From: Flavobacteriaceae bacterium TMED48
GTDB taxonomy: Bacteria; Pseudomonadota; Gammaproteobacteria; Pseudomonadales; Porticoccaceae
Length of the DNA: 36,443 nt
Direction of reading: 5' to 3'
Assembly (NCBI GenBank): GCA_905181995.1
Contig: CAJIZO010000163.1
Span: 1 to 36,443, forward strand
The notes under the pieces are model-generated. The model was given only the letters and a program-made list of their open reading frames with translations, had not been told where the DNA came from and made no database searches. The position numbers and the translations under genes are program-made. Below are positions 17,553 through 26,936 of this stretch, piece by piece. Numbering within the stretch: the stretch's first letter is position 1; each line of letters starts with the position of its first letter.

Positions 17553-20500
17553 ATGACATTTTTTCAGCTACCCACGGCACTCGCCGCCGGCGCCAAAAAC
17601 CATTGGGCCGAATTGCATGGCGCCGGGAGGACGCTCGCCATCGCCGAGCACGCCATGCATTACGATGGCCTGACCATGGTGGTGACGCCCTCCGCGCGCG
17701 AGTCGGCGGCGCAGGCGCGGGCACTGACCTTTTTTAACGCTGACTTGCCAATTTACAGTTTCCCCGACTGGGAAACGCTACCCTACGACATTTTTTCACC
17801 CCATCAGGATATTGTGTCGGCACGCCTGCAAACATTAGCCAGCCTGCCTCAGTCGGGGCGCGGTGTCTTGCTGGTGCCGTTACAGACCTTGATGCACCGC
17901 TTGGCGCCTATCGATTTCGTCGCCTCGCGAACCTTTAATTATGCGATCGGCGAACAGATCGATCGCGAGACTCTGCGCCAGCAACTCAGTCACGCTGGCT
18001 ATCACAAGGTTGATACGGTGTTTGGCCACGGCGAATACGCGTTTCGCGGATCGATCATCGACATCTATCCGATGGGCTGTGCGACGCCTTTCAGAATTGA
18101 TCTGTTGGATGATGAAATAGAATCATTGCGACTGTTCGATGCCGAGTCCCAGCGAACCACCGAAACGGTCGGCGAATTGAAGCTGTTACCGGCGCGAGAA
18201 TTTGCCCTCGACAAAGATGCCATCAATCTTTTCTTGAACAACTGGCACGAAAAATTTCCCAACAGCCCAACCCATAGTCCGATCTATCGGGACATAGCCA
18301 GCGGCATGGCTCCCCAGGGCATCGAGTATTTTTTGAGCTTGTTTTTCCAACAGACCGCAACGCTATTCGATTATTTACCCGCCGCGGTTAGGCTTTTGAG
18401 TTTCAGCGGCATCGAGGAATCTGCAGAGCACTTTTGGCAAGACGTGGTAGCGCGGTATAGCGAGTATGGGGTTGATCCGGAGCGCCCAATTCTGCCGCCC
18501 GCGGACGTTTTTTTGCCGATTGAAACGCTCTTTCAACAGATACGAAAACTTCCCAGAATTGTTCTACACGAAACTGCCAAGCGCGATTCACCGGCAACCC
18601 AAAACTACCGCATATTGAATGTTCCCGATATTGGTGTCGATCCGCACGCCGCAGCGCCGGCGCTGAAATTGCAGGCGTTTATGTCCGCTGATGGCGACGA
18701 ATCTCCCTGTCGCGTGCTGTTTTGCGCGGAATCGGCCGGACGTCGCGAGGTTCTCGCTGAGTTGCTCGGTGATATCGATGTGCGACCTGAAAACTGCGCC
18801 GACTGGCAGACCTTTATTAACTCACAGATGCAGTGTGGCATCACCACCTTTGCCATCGACCAGGGTCTGTACTGTCCGGATCAAGGTATCTGCCTGATCA
18901 CCGAGGGCGAGCTGTTTGGGCAGCAGGTGATGCAGCGACGACGGCGATCCAAGGCGTCGCAAACGCCCGACTATGTGTTCAAGAGCTTAGCTGAACTCAA
19001 ACCGGGCGCTGCTGTAGTCCACATCGAACACGGCGTCGGTCGTTACATCGGCCTTGAAACTCTGATCGTGGATAAGAGTACCCAAGAATTTTTGCTGCTG
19101 TCGTACGCCGACGAAGCCAAACTCTATGTGCCGGTGGCGTCGCTTCACCTTATCAGCCGTTTCGGTGCCGGCGATCAGGCTCTTGCCCCGCTTAACCGAC
19201 TGGGCAGCGACAAGTGGGACAAGGCCAAAGAAAAGGCCGCGAAACAGGTGCGCGATACGGCGGTAGAACTGCTCGATATCTACTCGCGCCGCGCTGCACA
19301 GGTTGGCTTTGCCTGCACCGACCATGCCGAAGACTACGCCCAATTTTGTCGCGAATTCCCGTTTGAAGAGACCCCGGATCAACGCGAGGCGATCGACGCC
19401 GTGCGGCGCGATTTGCTCAGCGCACAACCGATGGATAGGCTGGTCTGCGGCGATGTCGGTTTCGGCAAGACCGAAGTCGCAATGCGCGCCGCTTTTACCG
19501 CCGTCAGCAGCGGCAAACAAGTAGCGATTTTAGTGCCGACAACACTCCTGGCGCAGCAGCACCTGGAGAATTTTCGCGATCGCTTTGCCAACTGGCCAAT
19601 CTCTATCGAAGCGCTATCGCGGTTTAAGACCCAGCGCGAGCAACAGGCGATTATCGCCACCGTCGAATCGGGCAATACCGACATTTTAATCAGCACCCAC
19701 AAACTGTTGCACACCGAGATCAATTTTGCCCATCTCGGCATGATGATCATCGACGAAGAACACCGTTTTGGCGTCCGCCAAAAAGAAAAAATCAAATCGT
19801 TACGCAGTCAAGTCGACATCTTAACGCTGACCGCTACGCCGATTCCACGCACGCTAAATATGTCGATGCACAGTATTCGCGATCTGTCGATCATCGCCAC
19901 ACCACCTGCCAAGCGGCTGTCGGTAAAAACCTTTGTGCGCACCGAAGAGCCGAGAATCACTCGCGAGGCAATACTTCGCGAGATTCAACGCGGCGGCCAA
20001 GTCTATTTTCTCCACAACGACGTCAAGAGCATTCAACGGGTCGCGGACGAACTTGGCGATTTAGTGCCCGAAGCGCGAATCGATATAGCCCATGGCCAAA
20101 TGCGCGAACGCCAACTCGAGCGTGTGATGTCAGAGTTTTATCACCAACATTTTAACGTTTTGGTGTGTACCACGATCATCGAGACCGGTATCGATGTACC
20201 CAGCGCCAATACAATTTTGATCGCCCGGGCGGACAAATTTGGATTGGCGCAACTCCACCAGTTGCGTGGTCGAGTCGGCAGGTCGCACCACCAGGCCTAC
20301 GCCTATTTGATGACCCCAGCAGACAAAACCCTGAGCGGCGACGCGATAAAACGCCTGCAGGCGATATCCGCTGCCGACTACTTGGGGTCTGGCTTTACCT
20401 TGGCGACCAATGATCTAGAAATCCGCGGTGCCGGTGAACTGCTCGGTGAAGAACAGAGCGGCCACATTCAGGCGATCGGTTTTACGCTCTACATGGAAAT

Positions 20501-21017
20501 GCTTGAAAATGCGGTGACCGCTATTCGCCAGGGTAAACAACCGTCGATCCGCGCAGCACTGGGACAGGGAGTCGATGTCAACCTGCATCTGCCGGCGCTG
20601 ATTCCAGCCGACTATTTGCCCGATGTAAATATGCGTTTAACGCTGTACAAACGTCTCGCCAACTGTAAGACCGAGACCGACCTCTACGACCTGCAGGTGG
20701 AGATGATCGATCGCTTCGGGCTCCTTTCAGAGCCCATTAAAGCCCTGTTCAAACTTGCCGAACTGCGCCAAGCTGGGGAGCGACTGGGCATTAAAAAAAT
20801 TGAGGCTGGCCCCACCGGAGGTAGACTCTGCTTCGACATTGAGACGCCGGTAGAACCCATTACCATCATTAAAATGATACAGGCCGCACCGCGTACTTAT
20901 CGGTTAAAGAACAACGATCAGCTAAGTTTTACGCTGGATATGGAGAGCCACGAACAACGCTTCTCAGAAGTCGCTGGCATACTCAAACACCTGATGACAG
21001 AATCTGCCTCGGCGTGA
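17553..21017 (+). CDS. mfd: Transcription-repair coupling factor Mfd
   Basis: Mfd binds RNA polymerase stalled at DNA damage, pushes it off with a DNA translocase and recruits UvrA. At 1154 residues it is full length (E. coli 1148). In order: UvrB-like N-terminal module with FPDWETLPYDIFSPHQDIVS (about 70-89), RNA polymerase interaction domain near EHGVGRYIGLETL (about 490), the translocase with Walker A GDVGFGKTE (about 633), DEEH box (about 733), LTATPIPRTLNMSM, and the RecG-like motif region LHQLRGRVGRSHHQAYAY, then the C-terminal UvrA-binding-like domain. GCGGAG lies about 15 nt upstream of ATG 17553, not ideal spacing. csiV follows on the same strand after 51 bp. Confidence 0.98.
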   Translation: MTFFQLPTALAAGAKNHWAELHGAGRTLAIAEHAMHYDGLTMVVTPSARESAAQARALTFFNADLPIYSFPDWETLPYDIFSPHQDIVSARLQTLASLPQSGRGVLLVPLQTLMHRLAPIDFVASRTFNYAIGEQIDRETLRQQLSHAGYHKVDTVFGHGEYAFRGSIIDIYPMGCATPFRIDLLDDEIESLRLFDAESQRTTETVGELKLLPAREFALDKDAINLFLNNWHEKFPNSPTHSPIYRDIASGMAPQGIEYFLSLFFQQTATLFDYLPAAVRLLSFSGIEESAEHFWQDVVARYSEYGVDPERPILPPADVFLPIETLFQQIRKLPRIVLHETAKRDSPATQNYRILNVPDIGVDPHAAAPALKLQAFMSADGDESPCRVLFCAESAGRREVLAELLGDIDVRPENCADWQTFINSQMQCGITTFAIDQGLYCPDQGICLITEGELFGQQVMQRRRRSKASQTPDYVFKSLAELKPGAAVVHIEHGVGRYIGLETLIVDKSTQEFLLLSYADEAKLYVPVASLHLISRFGAGDQALAPLNRLGSDKWDKAKEKAAKQVRDTAVELLDIYSRRAAQVGFACTDHAEDYAQFCREFPFEETPDQREAIDAVRRDLLSAQPMDRLVCGDVGFGKTEVAMRAAFTAVSSGKQVAILVPTTLLAQQHLENFRDRFANWPISIEALSRFKTQREQQAIIATVESGNTDILISTHKLLHTEINFAHLGMMIIDEEHRFGVRQKEKIKSLRSQVDILTLTATPIPRTLNMSMHSIRDLSIIATPPAKRLSVKTFVRTEEPRITREAILREIQRGGQVYFLHNDVKSIQRVADELGDLVPEARIDIAHGQMRERQLERVMSEFYHQHFNVLVCTTIIETGIDVPSANTILIARADKFGLAQLHQLRGRVGRSHHQAYAYLMTPADKTLSGDAIKRLQAISAADYLGSGFTLATNDLEIRGAGELLGEEQSGHIQAIGFTLYMEMLENAVTAIRQGKQPSIRAALGQGVDVNLHLPALIPADYLPDVNMRLTLYKRLANCKTETDLYDLQVEMIDRFGLLSEPIKALFKLAELRQAGERLGIKKIEAGPTGGRLCFDIETPVEPITIIKMIQAAPRTYRLKNNDQLSFTLDMESHEQRFSEVAGILKHLMTESASA

Positions 21018-21068
21018 GATGATATCGGCATGTAATCACTGTACAAAATTAAAAATGGATGTTGAATT

Positions 21069-22367
21069 ATGAATGGGGAGTGCCTAATACGGATATTGCG
21101 CTGCGGCTTAATACTGGTTGTGAGCCAATGGTTTGCTAGCGCGGCGTACGCCAATCAAACATCGGGGTCGCCATGGCAGCCGGATAACTGGTATCAAGCA
21201 GAAGTCGTCATCTTCACTCAGGGCAGCGCTGTACCCGACGAAGCAGCATCGCTGCAATACCAGCTCAAATACCCACAACGATGGCTGAAACTCCTCGACA
21301 GCGATACGGTAATAGACATTCGCCAACTGGCCGACGCCTTCGAGGACGGTATTGATCCCGACGCCGCCGGCGCCCTGAAACGCCTAAGCATTCAGAGCAA
21401 TCTGCCACAAACGACCGCTGCATCCGATGCCAGTGCAGCCTTAATACCCGGCGCGCCCGTCCCGTCTGCGGTAATCGCTGGGCCGCTGATCGCAGCAAAA
21501 CCTATATTTGAACTGCCCTACCGACGGCTAAAAGCGCCAGATCGCGACCTCAACGATACCGCACGCGCCTTGGTTCGACGTCCGCCTTACGAGGTCATTT
21601 ACCACCGCGCATGGCGCTTTCCTGCGCAACAGGATAGTGACGACCCCTGGTTGATCGTCGAGGGCGGCCCAGCGTTTAAAGACCGCTTTCAGCTTGAGGG
21701 TAGCTTACGTTTTTACAAATCGCGCTTTTTACACTTCGAAAGCAATCTCTGGCTAACCCACTTTAGTGACGATATCGAGGCAACACAGCAGATTATATTG
21801 CCGGTATTGAAACGCCACCCGCGGTCAAAAAACAGCCCGATAGTCGATCAGACCACCGGTCTTGCAGGGCTCGAAAAAGCACCGGTAACTACACAGGACC
21901 CGAACGTCGACGCAGCCTTACAATCGCCCGATAACGGTGGAAATGGTGCCGAGGCTCAAGCCGATACTGACGTCTATGGTGAAGATGAAGGTGAAGACCT
22001 GCTGCGAATGTCCTCTCTATCGACCTCTCTATCGACCTCTGTATCGACCTCTGTATCGACCTCTGTATCGACCTCTACATCGACCTCTGCACCCGCCATG
22101 GGCATCGGCGAGCTATCGTTTAGCCCAAGGCAGCCTGGTGCCCAACTGGCACCGGCGATCGAATCACTGGCGCCGCCGAATGTCTATCCCGCAAAAAACC
22201 TCTGGACCTTTAACCAGTCGAGGCGCCTGCAGGAGGCCGAGGTGTACTATTTAGATCACCCGCAAATAGGCATTATATTGACCATCAAGGCATACCAACC
22301 GCAATTGCTCAATCCACAAGACAATCACCAAGACAATCCACAAGACAAAGCGCCTGTAACCGAATAG
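21069..22367 (+). CDS. csiV: CsiV family peptidoglycan-binding protein
   Basis: A 432-residue secreted protein with a signal peptide (hydrophobic 8-25, likely cleavage at AYA-N near residue 29). After it comes the CsiV-type start WYQAEVVIFTQGS, and later the second conserved part FESNLWLTHF and EAEVYYLDHPQIGIILTIKAYQP. In Vibrio cholerae CsiV is a periplasmic peptidoglycan-binding protein needed for cell-wall integrity through LpoA/PBP1A. The conserved halves are split by a low-complexity insert with a Ser/Thr repeat (STSV units, about 318-342). The C terminus has short QDN repeats (NPQDNHQDNPQDK). mfd followed by this gene is also, from memory, the Pseudomonas order. The family call is good; the detailed role here is by analogy. 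Confidence 0.8.
   Translation: MNGECLIRILRCGLILVVSQWFASAAYANQTSGSPWQPDNWYQAEVVIFTQGSAVPDEAASLQYQLKYPQRWLKLLDSDTVIDIRQLADAFEDGIDPDAAGALKRLSIQSNLPQTTAASDASAALIPGAPVPSAVIAGPLIAAKPIFELPYRRLKAPDRDLNDTARALVRRPPYEVIYHRAWRFPAQQDSDDPWLIVEGGPAFKDRFQLEGSLRFYKSRFLHFESNLWLTHFSDDIEATQQIILPVLKRHPRSKNSPIVDQTTGLAGLEKAPVTTQDPNVDAALQSPDNGGNGAEAQADTDVYGEDEGEDLLRMSSLSTSLSTSVSTSVSTSVSTSTSTSAPAMGIGELSFSPRQPGAQLAPAIESLAPPNVYPAKNLWTFNQSRRLQEAEVYYLDHPQIGIILTIKAYQPQLLNPQDNHQDNPQDKAPVTE
22019..22090. repeat. Six 12-bp tandem repeats in csiV
   Basis: Six contiguous units of atcgacctctgt (ends vary: ct, gt, gt, gt, ac, gc). Each encodes one Ser-Thr-Ser-X repeat, with units 2-4 identical. The 12-bp period preserves the frame, so copy-number changes would lengthen or shorten the linker without breaking the protein. 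A second small array of aatccacaagac-like 12-mers lies near 22312-22347. Confidence 0.9.
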
Positions 22368-22438
22368 CGTCGCCACAAGACGGGATGCTCGTCAAGATAC
22401 GCGTTGCTCACCAACCCATGGGTCGCAAACGGAATGGG

Positions 22439-22999
22439 CTAATTAGCAGCAGAGCGAGGGTGAGAGACCCAGATGAGATCGTCGGAGGCAAAACCCAACT
22501 CGGCGGACCTAGCGACAAATCGATCTTTCAGCGATTGCGGTGGATTGGGCGTCCGCGCAAGCAACCACAGGTAATCGCGGTTGTTGCCGGCAACGAAGGC
22601 ATAGTCGTACTCAGGCCCTAACTCAAACACCACATAGGCGCCGTAAAAGGGCCCAAAAAACGACACCTTGAGGTGGCCCCGAGTCGCTGAGTCAACGAAA
22701 TAGGCTCTGCCCTCGGCCTCGCTACGCTCGCCCGTTGCGACCGAGATACCGCTGTTAGCTACGCGAATACCATCGTCATCGCGCAAGCTATAGTTGGCTT
22801 GAACACCCTCGAGGCCGCGCTCAAAAGAGTGGTCGAGGCGAGCTATTTCGTACCAGCTACCCAAGTAACGCTGAACGTCGAAATCGTCCACCGCAGCGAT
22901 GCCCTCGGGCGCATCTGAACAACCGCCAAGCAGCGCACAAACCACTAAAAAAGCCCCAAGCCACGTCGATGCCAGCGTCGTTTGCACAGGAGATATCAC
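22439..22999 (-). CDS. blc: Outer-membrane lipocalin (Blc-like lipoprotein)
   Basis: A 186-residue lipocalin with a lipoprotein signal (hydrophobic stretch ending LLGGC, Cys at about 27), then the lipocalin signature YLGSWYEIARLDHSFERG, GVQANYSL, and the later strands GPFYGAYVVFEL, YAFVAGNNRDYLWLLARTP. Bacterial Blc binds lipids such as lysophospholipids at the outer membrane. The start GTG 22999 overlaps the stop of the upstream channel gene as GTGA, so the two are translationally coupled. No Shine-Dalgarno is visible, which also fits coupling. The call is firm for the family. Confidence 0.93.
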   Translation of the reverse strand: MISPVQTTLASTWLGAFLVVCALLGGCSDAPEGIAAVDDFDVQRYLGSWYEIARLDHSFERGLEGVQANYSLRDDDGIRVANSGISVATGERSEAEGRAYFVDSATRGHLKVSFFGPFYGAYVVFELGPEYDYAFVAGNNRDYLWLLARTPNPPQSLKDRFVARSAELGFASDDLIWVSHPRSAAN

Positions 23000-24105
23000 C
23001 GTCGTTCGCTGCCGGTCAATGCCAGAGCCTCGGCGCCAGCAGGCAAATCCAGCGTGGTGGTCGGAAAGGCTATCTCGGCACCCTGCGCGGTGATGATATC
23101 GGCGATACGCAATAACACATCCTGTTTCACCTGGTGGAAATACACCCAGTCGGTGGTTACGGTAAAGGTGTAGACGAAGAAATCCGCCGAACTCGGTGCA
23201 AACTGATTAAAGTTGACGATCATGGTCTGGTCGGCATCGATTTCTGGGTGCTCGACCAGCATGTTTCGAACGTCCGCAATGATCGCATCCATGTGATGGA
23301 TATCGACGTAGCGAATGCCGACGGTTTCATAGATCCGCCGATGACTCATGCGCGACGGGTTCTCGACCGAAATATTGGCAAATACCGAGTTGGGGATGTA
23401 TAGCGGCCGCTTGTCAAACGTGCGAATGCGGGTTAACCGCCAACCAACATCCTCTACCGTACCCTCGATTTCTTGATCGGGTGAGCGCACCCAATCGCCG
23501 ACCGAAAACGGGCGGTCGAGGTAGATCATCAAGCCGCCAAAAAAATTGGCTAACAAATCCTTGGCGGCAAAACCTACGGCGAGACCACCAATACCACCAA
23601 ACGCCAAGAGTCCCGATATCGAGATACCCAAAATCTGCATGGCCGACAGTACCGCGGTAATAATGACCGCGCTGCGCAGCAGCCTAGCGACTGCCCGCAT
23701 GGTGGTCATGTCCATCGGTTTACTGACAAAACTCGGGTCGACGAGATTGTGTTCCGCACGCTTGATAAAATTATTTAGGAACAATGCGCCGAGAAAAATT
23801 ACCGCCAACTGATTGGCCGGTTCGATGATCGTCAGCAGTTGCGACTCCATCTTTTGCAAGGCAATGCTGGCGGCAAAATTAATTCCTAGAATCCGAATCA
23901 ACCACACCAACGGTTTGCGGCTGGCTTCGATCAGCGCATCGTCCCAGACGGTCTTAGTTTGCACGGTCCGCGCTTCGAGTTTGCCCATCGCACGGTTGGC
24001 CAAAAACCCAGCCACCAGCGCTACCATAACGATGACAAACAGCTCCATTACCCACAAATACTGTTCGCCGGTCAGATTGACCAGTTTGTTGCGCAGCGTC
24101 TCCAT
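22996..24105 (-). CDS. Mechanosensitive ion channel, MscS family (YnaI-like)
   Basis: 369 residues with four or more hydrophobic segments in the first 190, longer than MscS (286) and close to E. coli YnaI (343). The pore-lining helix and beta domain carry the family pattern: GLLAFGGIGGLAVGFAAKDL, FFGGLMIYLDRPFSVGDWV, EGTVEDVGWRLTRIRTFD and PNSVFANISVENPSRM. Such channels release solutes when membrane tension rises. The stop overlaps the start of the lipocalin gene, pairing an inner-membrane tension valve with an outer-membrane lipid-binding protein in one operon. Confidence 0.93.
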   Translation of the reverse strand: METLRNKLVNLTGEQYLWVMELFVIVMVALVAGFLANRAMGKLEARTVQTKTVWDDALIEASRKPLVWLIRILGINFAASIALQKMESQLLTIIEPANQLAVIFLGALFLNNFIKRAEHNLVDPSFVSKPMDMTTMRAVARLLRSAVIITAVLSAMQILGISISGLLAFGGIGGLAVGFAAKDLLANFFGGLMIYLDRPFSVGDWVRSPDQEIEGTVEDVGWRLTRIRTFDKRPLYIPNSVFANISVENPSRMSHRRIYETVGIRYVDIHHMDAIIADVRNMLVEHPEIDADQTMIVNFNQFAPSSADFFVYTFTVTTDWVYFHQVKQDVLLRIADIITAQGAEIAFPTTTLDLPAGAEALALTGSERR

Positions 24106-24199
24106 CGGTGTCGGTTCACTCCCATTCGCAGTGTTCTATGTTCAACGGATTTTTTTTCAATCCCCATCGGCCCTACACTATCTGTATCTGTACCTGGTC

Positions 24200-25237
24200 C
24201 TATCCGCCCAACAATCTCGACAAACGTTCGACAATAGCCAACCAGCGCGGTGATGCCGTCAACTCAGCCCAACATGGCACCTCGGCGTGGGGCGCTTGGC
24301 GAGCCATCATCGAGGCGATTTTTTCGCTGCCGGCTAGCCCCTCGGAATGCATATAATCGAGCACTTCCAAAGCCCCTGAACGACTATTACAGACCAAAAT
24401 CATATCGCAACCGGCATCCAGCGCCAAGCTAGCCTTGTCGCGATAACTGCCGGCGATATCGGCGCCTTTCATGGACAGATCATCGCTAAAAATGACGCCC
24501 TTGAACCCGAGTTTATCGCGCAGTATGTCGCGTAACCAAAAGCGTGAAAAACCCACCGAGTGTGGATCGATTTCGGCAAATGTCATGTGCGCCGGCATCA
24601 CACCACCGAGTTGCTCGCTCAACCGCGAAAACGGCACCAGATCGCGCTCAACTAGCACCGCCATCGAGCGCTGGTCTACCGGCGCCTGCAGGTGGCTGTC
24701 GGCGACCACGCCTCCATGGCCGGGGTAGTGCTTTCCCGTAGCCGCCATTCCAGCTTCGCGCATACCGCCGATAAACGCCTGTGCAGCGGCGACCACAATG
24801 TCGGGGGAGTCCGAGAAAGACCGATTACCAATGATGCTACTAAGCTCGCGATCGACGTCTAATACCGGCGCAAAGCTAATGTCTAATCCGCAGGAAAGGA
24901 CCTCCGAAGCCATCAACCAACCGGTCTCATGGCATAGCGCAAGTCCCTGCATGGCATCTTTAACCACCGCATCACCGAGCATTTGCATCGGCGGCAAGCG
25001 CGTAAATCCATGGGTAAACCGCTGCACCCGACCGCCCTCTTGATCCACCGCGAGTAACAGCTGGGGTGCGATCTGGCGAATCTGTGCGACGAGATCGCAT
25101 ATTTGTTGGCGATCGATAATATTGCGCGCGAACAGTATCACGCCCCCAACCTGCGGATCGCGTAATAAACGGTGTTCTTCAGCGCTGATGTCGGTACCCA
25201 AAAGGTCGATCATCAGGCGACCGTGAAATTGGCTCAT
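24200..25237 (-). CDS. nagZ: Beta-N-acetylhexosaminidase NagZ
   Basis: A cytoplasmic family 3 glycoside hydrolase that removes GlcNAc from anhydromuropeptides in peptidoglycan recycling. 345 residues, single domain (E. coli 341). Key parts are AVDQEGGRVQRF (63-74), the catalytic loop GKHYPGHGGVVADSH with His174, and the nucleophile Asp252 in VIFSDDLSMKGAD. GGAG lies 8-9 nt before ATG 25237. The products of NagZ can control AmpR-regulated beta-lactamases in other bacteria, but no ampR or ampC is in this window. Confidence 0.97.
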   Translation of the reverse strand: MSQFHGRLMIDLLGTDISAEEHRLLRDPQVGGVILFARNIIDRQQICDLVAQIRQIAPQLLLAVDQEGGRVQRFTHGFTRLPPMQMLGDAVVKDAMQGLALCHETGWLMASEVLSCGLDISFAPVLDVDRELSSIIGNRSFSDSPDIVVAAAQAFIGGMREAGMAATGKHYPGHGGVVADSHLQAPVDQRSMAVLVERDLVPFSRLSEQLGGVMPAHMTFAEIDPHSVGFSRFWLRDILRDKLGFKGVIFSDDLSMKGADIAGSYRDKASLALDAGCDMILVCNSRSGALEVLDYMHSEGLAGSEKIASMMARQAPHAEVPCWAELTASPRWLAIVERLSRLLGG

Positions 25238-25514
25238 AGGCTCACTCCAAGTTGAGATCGATGAAACTCGCCAGTTTTTTAGAATAGTTTATTCTTTAAA
25301 CCGTTGGTTGCTATTCCATTCGCTTATTTTACCTATTTATCTAATCACTACAGCAAAAATATAAATTTACTGGAAATAATATCTTAGTCCAGCAAACTAA
25401 ATTAAAGCATTGAGTAAGCGACCTAATTGCAATCACCGCTGCCAAAATTAACCCGGTGCATCTTGACGCTCGCAGTGTTAAGTTCAGGAACCAACGATCA
25501 GGAGGACACGCCCT
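25238..25514. other. AT-rich gap between nagZ and a small gene
   Basis: This 277-bp gap is clearly more AT-rich than its surroundings (about 25275-25420) and holds the start regions of two divergent genes. I see a TATTCT on minus and a TTGACG on plus but no convincing paired promoter elements, and no coding frame. Confidence 0.4.
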
Positions 25515-25832
25515 ATGGCCAAGTTAGCTCCCGCAGTAGGACAGTGGTATGAGGATATTACCGCTTATCGCTTTTTTGAGATCACCGCAATCGACGAATC
25601 GACCGGAATCGTCAGCATCCAATTTTTAGAGGGCGATATTGACGAAGTGGATTTTGACACCTTGTCACAAATTGCCGTTCGCCAGCAGCGACAACCAGAA
25701 AATTGGCGACGTGAATTAGAACTCGACACGCAGAGCCCCAGAGGCACGGACAACATCTGTCTACCCTTCGGCGTCGGCGACGCCCTCGACAAAATCGAGC
25801 CGGACTCACTGTTTGGATGGGACGACTTTTGA
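25515..25832 (+). CDS. Small acidic conserved protein (possibly DUF6763)
   Basis: 105 residues, strongly acidic, without membrane segment or signal peptide. A strong ribosome site (AGGAGG) lies about 9 nt before ATG 25515. The sequence reads as a small beta-rich domain: WYEDITAYRFFEITAIDE, then GIVSIQFLEGDIDEVDFDTL, ending in EPDSLFGWDDF. It resembles small gammaproteobacterial proteins that I think are grouped as DUF6763, but this is from memory and uncertain. The function is unknown. It stands alone between nagZ and the LOG-family gene. Confidence 0.75.
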   Translation: MAKLAPAVGQWYEDITAYRFFEITAIDESTGIVSIQFLEGDIDEVDFDTLSQIAVRQQRQPENWRRELELDTQSPRGTDNICLPFGVGDALDKIEPDSLFGWDDF

Positions 25833-26005
25833 CCCCGCTCAATGGTGTTGAATCTTTCCGCGCCACTGCACCGCTCGGAATCAACAGCTCCATATCAACA
25901 GCTCGAAATAAAGCGTTCGGTCGAAAAAGCTCATCACTCAAAGCTTGGCGAGCCCCGCTAGGCAATTTTATCGATCCTTCGCCGCAGATTCGACGAACAG
26001 CCCAG

Positions 26006-26749
26006 TTAGTGATCTGCCGACACGGAATCGAGCGCTCGCGCATGCTCAAGAATTATTTCGGCGGCCTCTTGCGGCGTGTCTACCAACGTCAGCAAGGACA
26101 ACTCTGAGTGATCGATACAGCCCTGTCCAATCATCTGCTCGGAAATCCAATCAAACAGTCCACGCCAGTAAGCGCGGCCTACCAGTACGATCGGAAAGGC
26201 CGACATTTTTTGCGTCTGCACCAGCGTCAGTGCCTCGAACAATTCATCTAAAGTACCAAATCCGCCTGGGAACGTAACGAAACCAATCGCATGTTTTAAA
26301 AACAGATATTTACGTACAAAAAAATATCTAAATTCTAATGACAGATCCTGATAGGGGTTAATTTCCTGCTCGAAGGGTAGTTCAATGTTTAAACCCACCG
26401 ACACCGAATCTGTGCCCTGACAGCCTCGATTCGCCGCCTCCATAATACCCGGGCCGCCACCAGTAATTACCGGCAAACCCGCGCGCCCTACCAGCAAGCC
26501 AAATTCGCGCGCTGCGTCATAGTGCTCAGAGTCTTGGCCAAAACGCGCACCGCCAAACACCGTGACCGCGCGACCTAATTTTAACAACCGATCGGTACCA
26601 TCGACTAGTTCCGACTGGATTCGCAGTACCCGCCACGCCTCTTGAACTTTTGTTTCCAACATGCTTTTCATCCTTAAATCGAGTAGTGGCAACGCCATTG
26701 TCCGGCCGATCAAACTCAAACTACCGTCGGCCTTATAGATCGAGCTCAT
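26006..26749 (-). CDS. LOG family protein (TIGR00730-type Rossmann fold)
   Basis: 247 residues with the two LOG motifs: GGGPGIMEAANRG (97-109) and PGGFGTLDE (161-169), the nucleotide/phosphoribose site of the cytokinin-activating LOG phosphoribohydrolases. Bacterial members cleave nucleoside 5'-monophosphates to base and ribose phosphate in tested cases. The group with a long N-terminal helix region, as here (first 55 residues), is close to the PpnN/LOG-like proteins but much shorter than PpnN. It is divergent from lexA across a 209-bp gap, so the SOS box there might affect it, although it lies nearer lexA. Confidence 0.88.
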   Translation of the reverse strand: MSSIYKADGSLSLIGRTMALPLLDLRMKSMLETKVQEAWRVLRIQSELVDGTDRLLKLGRAVTVFGGARFGQDSEHYDAAREFGLLVGRAGLPVITGGGPGIMEAANRGCQGTDSVSVGLNIELPFEQEINPYQDLSLEFRYFFVRKYLFLKHAIGFVTFPGGFGTLDELFEALTLVQTQKMSAFPIVLVGRAYWRGLFDWISEQMIGQGCIDHSELSLLTLVDTPQEAAEIILEHARALDSVSADH

Positions 26750-26899
26750 GCAATCTCCATTGTAAAACCTAACGTAGATAATCTACAGCGCAGAACCTGC
26801 AGTGGAGAATATAGTCCGCCCGGTCATCGAGCAATACGTCAACCGTCTAGCCAAAATATCGGTCTCAATGGTTCGCTAGATCGGTTCGCAAAGAATGAT

Positions 26900-26936
26900 T
26901 TGACAGTCCAATTATATACTGTATATACTAACAGCA
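26900..26936 (+). promoter_or_regulatory. lexA promoter with SOS box
   Basis: A perfect -35 TTGACA (26900-26905), an 18-bp spacer and -10 TATACT (26924-26929). A LexA box, CTG-N10-CAG (26919-26934; ctgtatatactaacag), covers the -10, so bound LexA would block RNA polymerase. A second half-box ctgtataaaa follows at 26937 but its partner (cgg) is imperfect. This is the expected autoregulation of lexA. Confidence 0.9.

Noticed and set aside
21937-22254. Plus-strand frame rich in YRPL repeats
   Set aside because: Out-of-frame reading of the 12-bp repeat inside csiV; the csiV frame has a signal peptide and family motifs.
22999-24105. Reading the MscS-family gene as potassium-efflux KefA/MscK
   Set aside because: At 369 residues it lacks the long periplasmic N-terminal domain of MscK (over 1000 residues).
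24149-24165. T-run hairpin ggatt-ttttttc-aatcc as a terminator for mscS/nagZ
   Set aside because: The T-run is in the loop, not after the stem, and the stem is only 5 bp.
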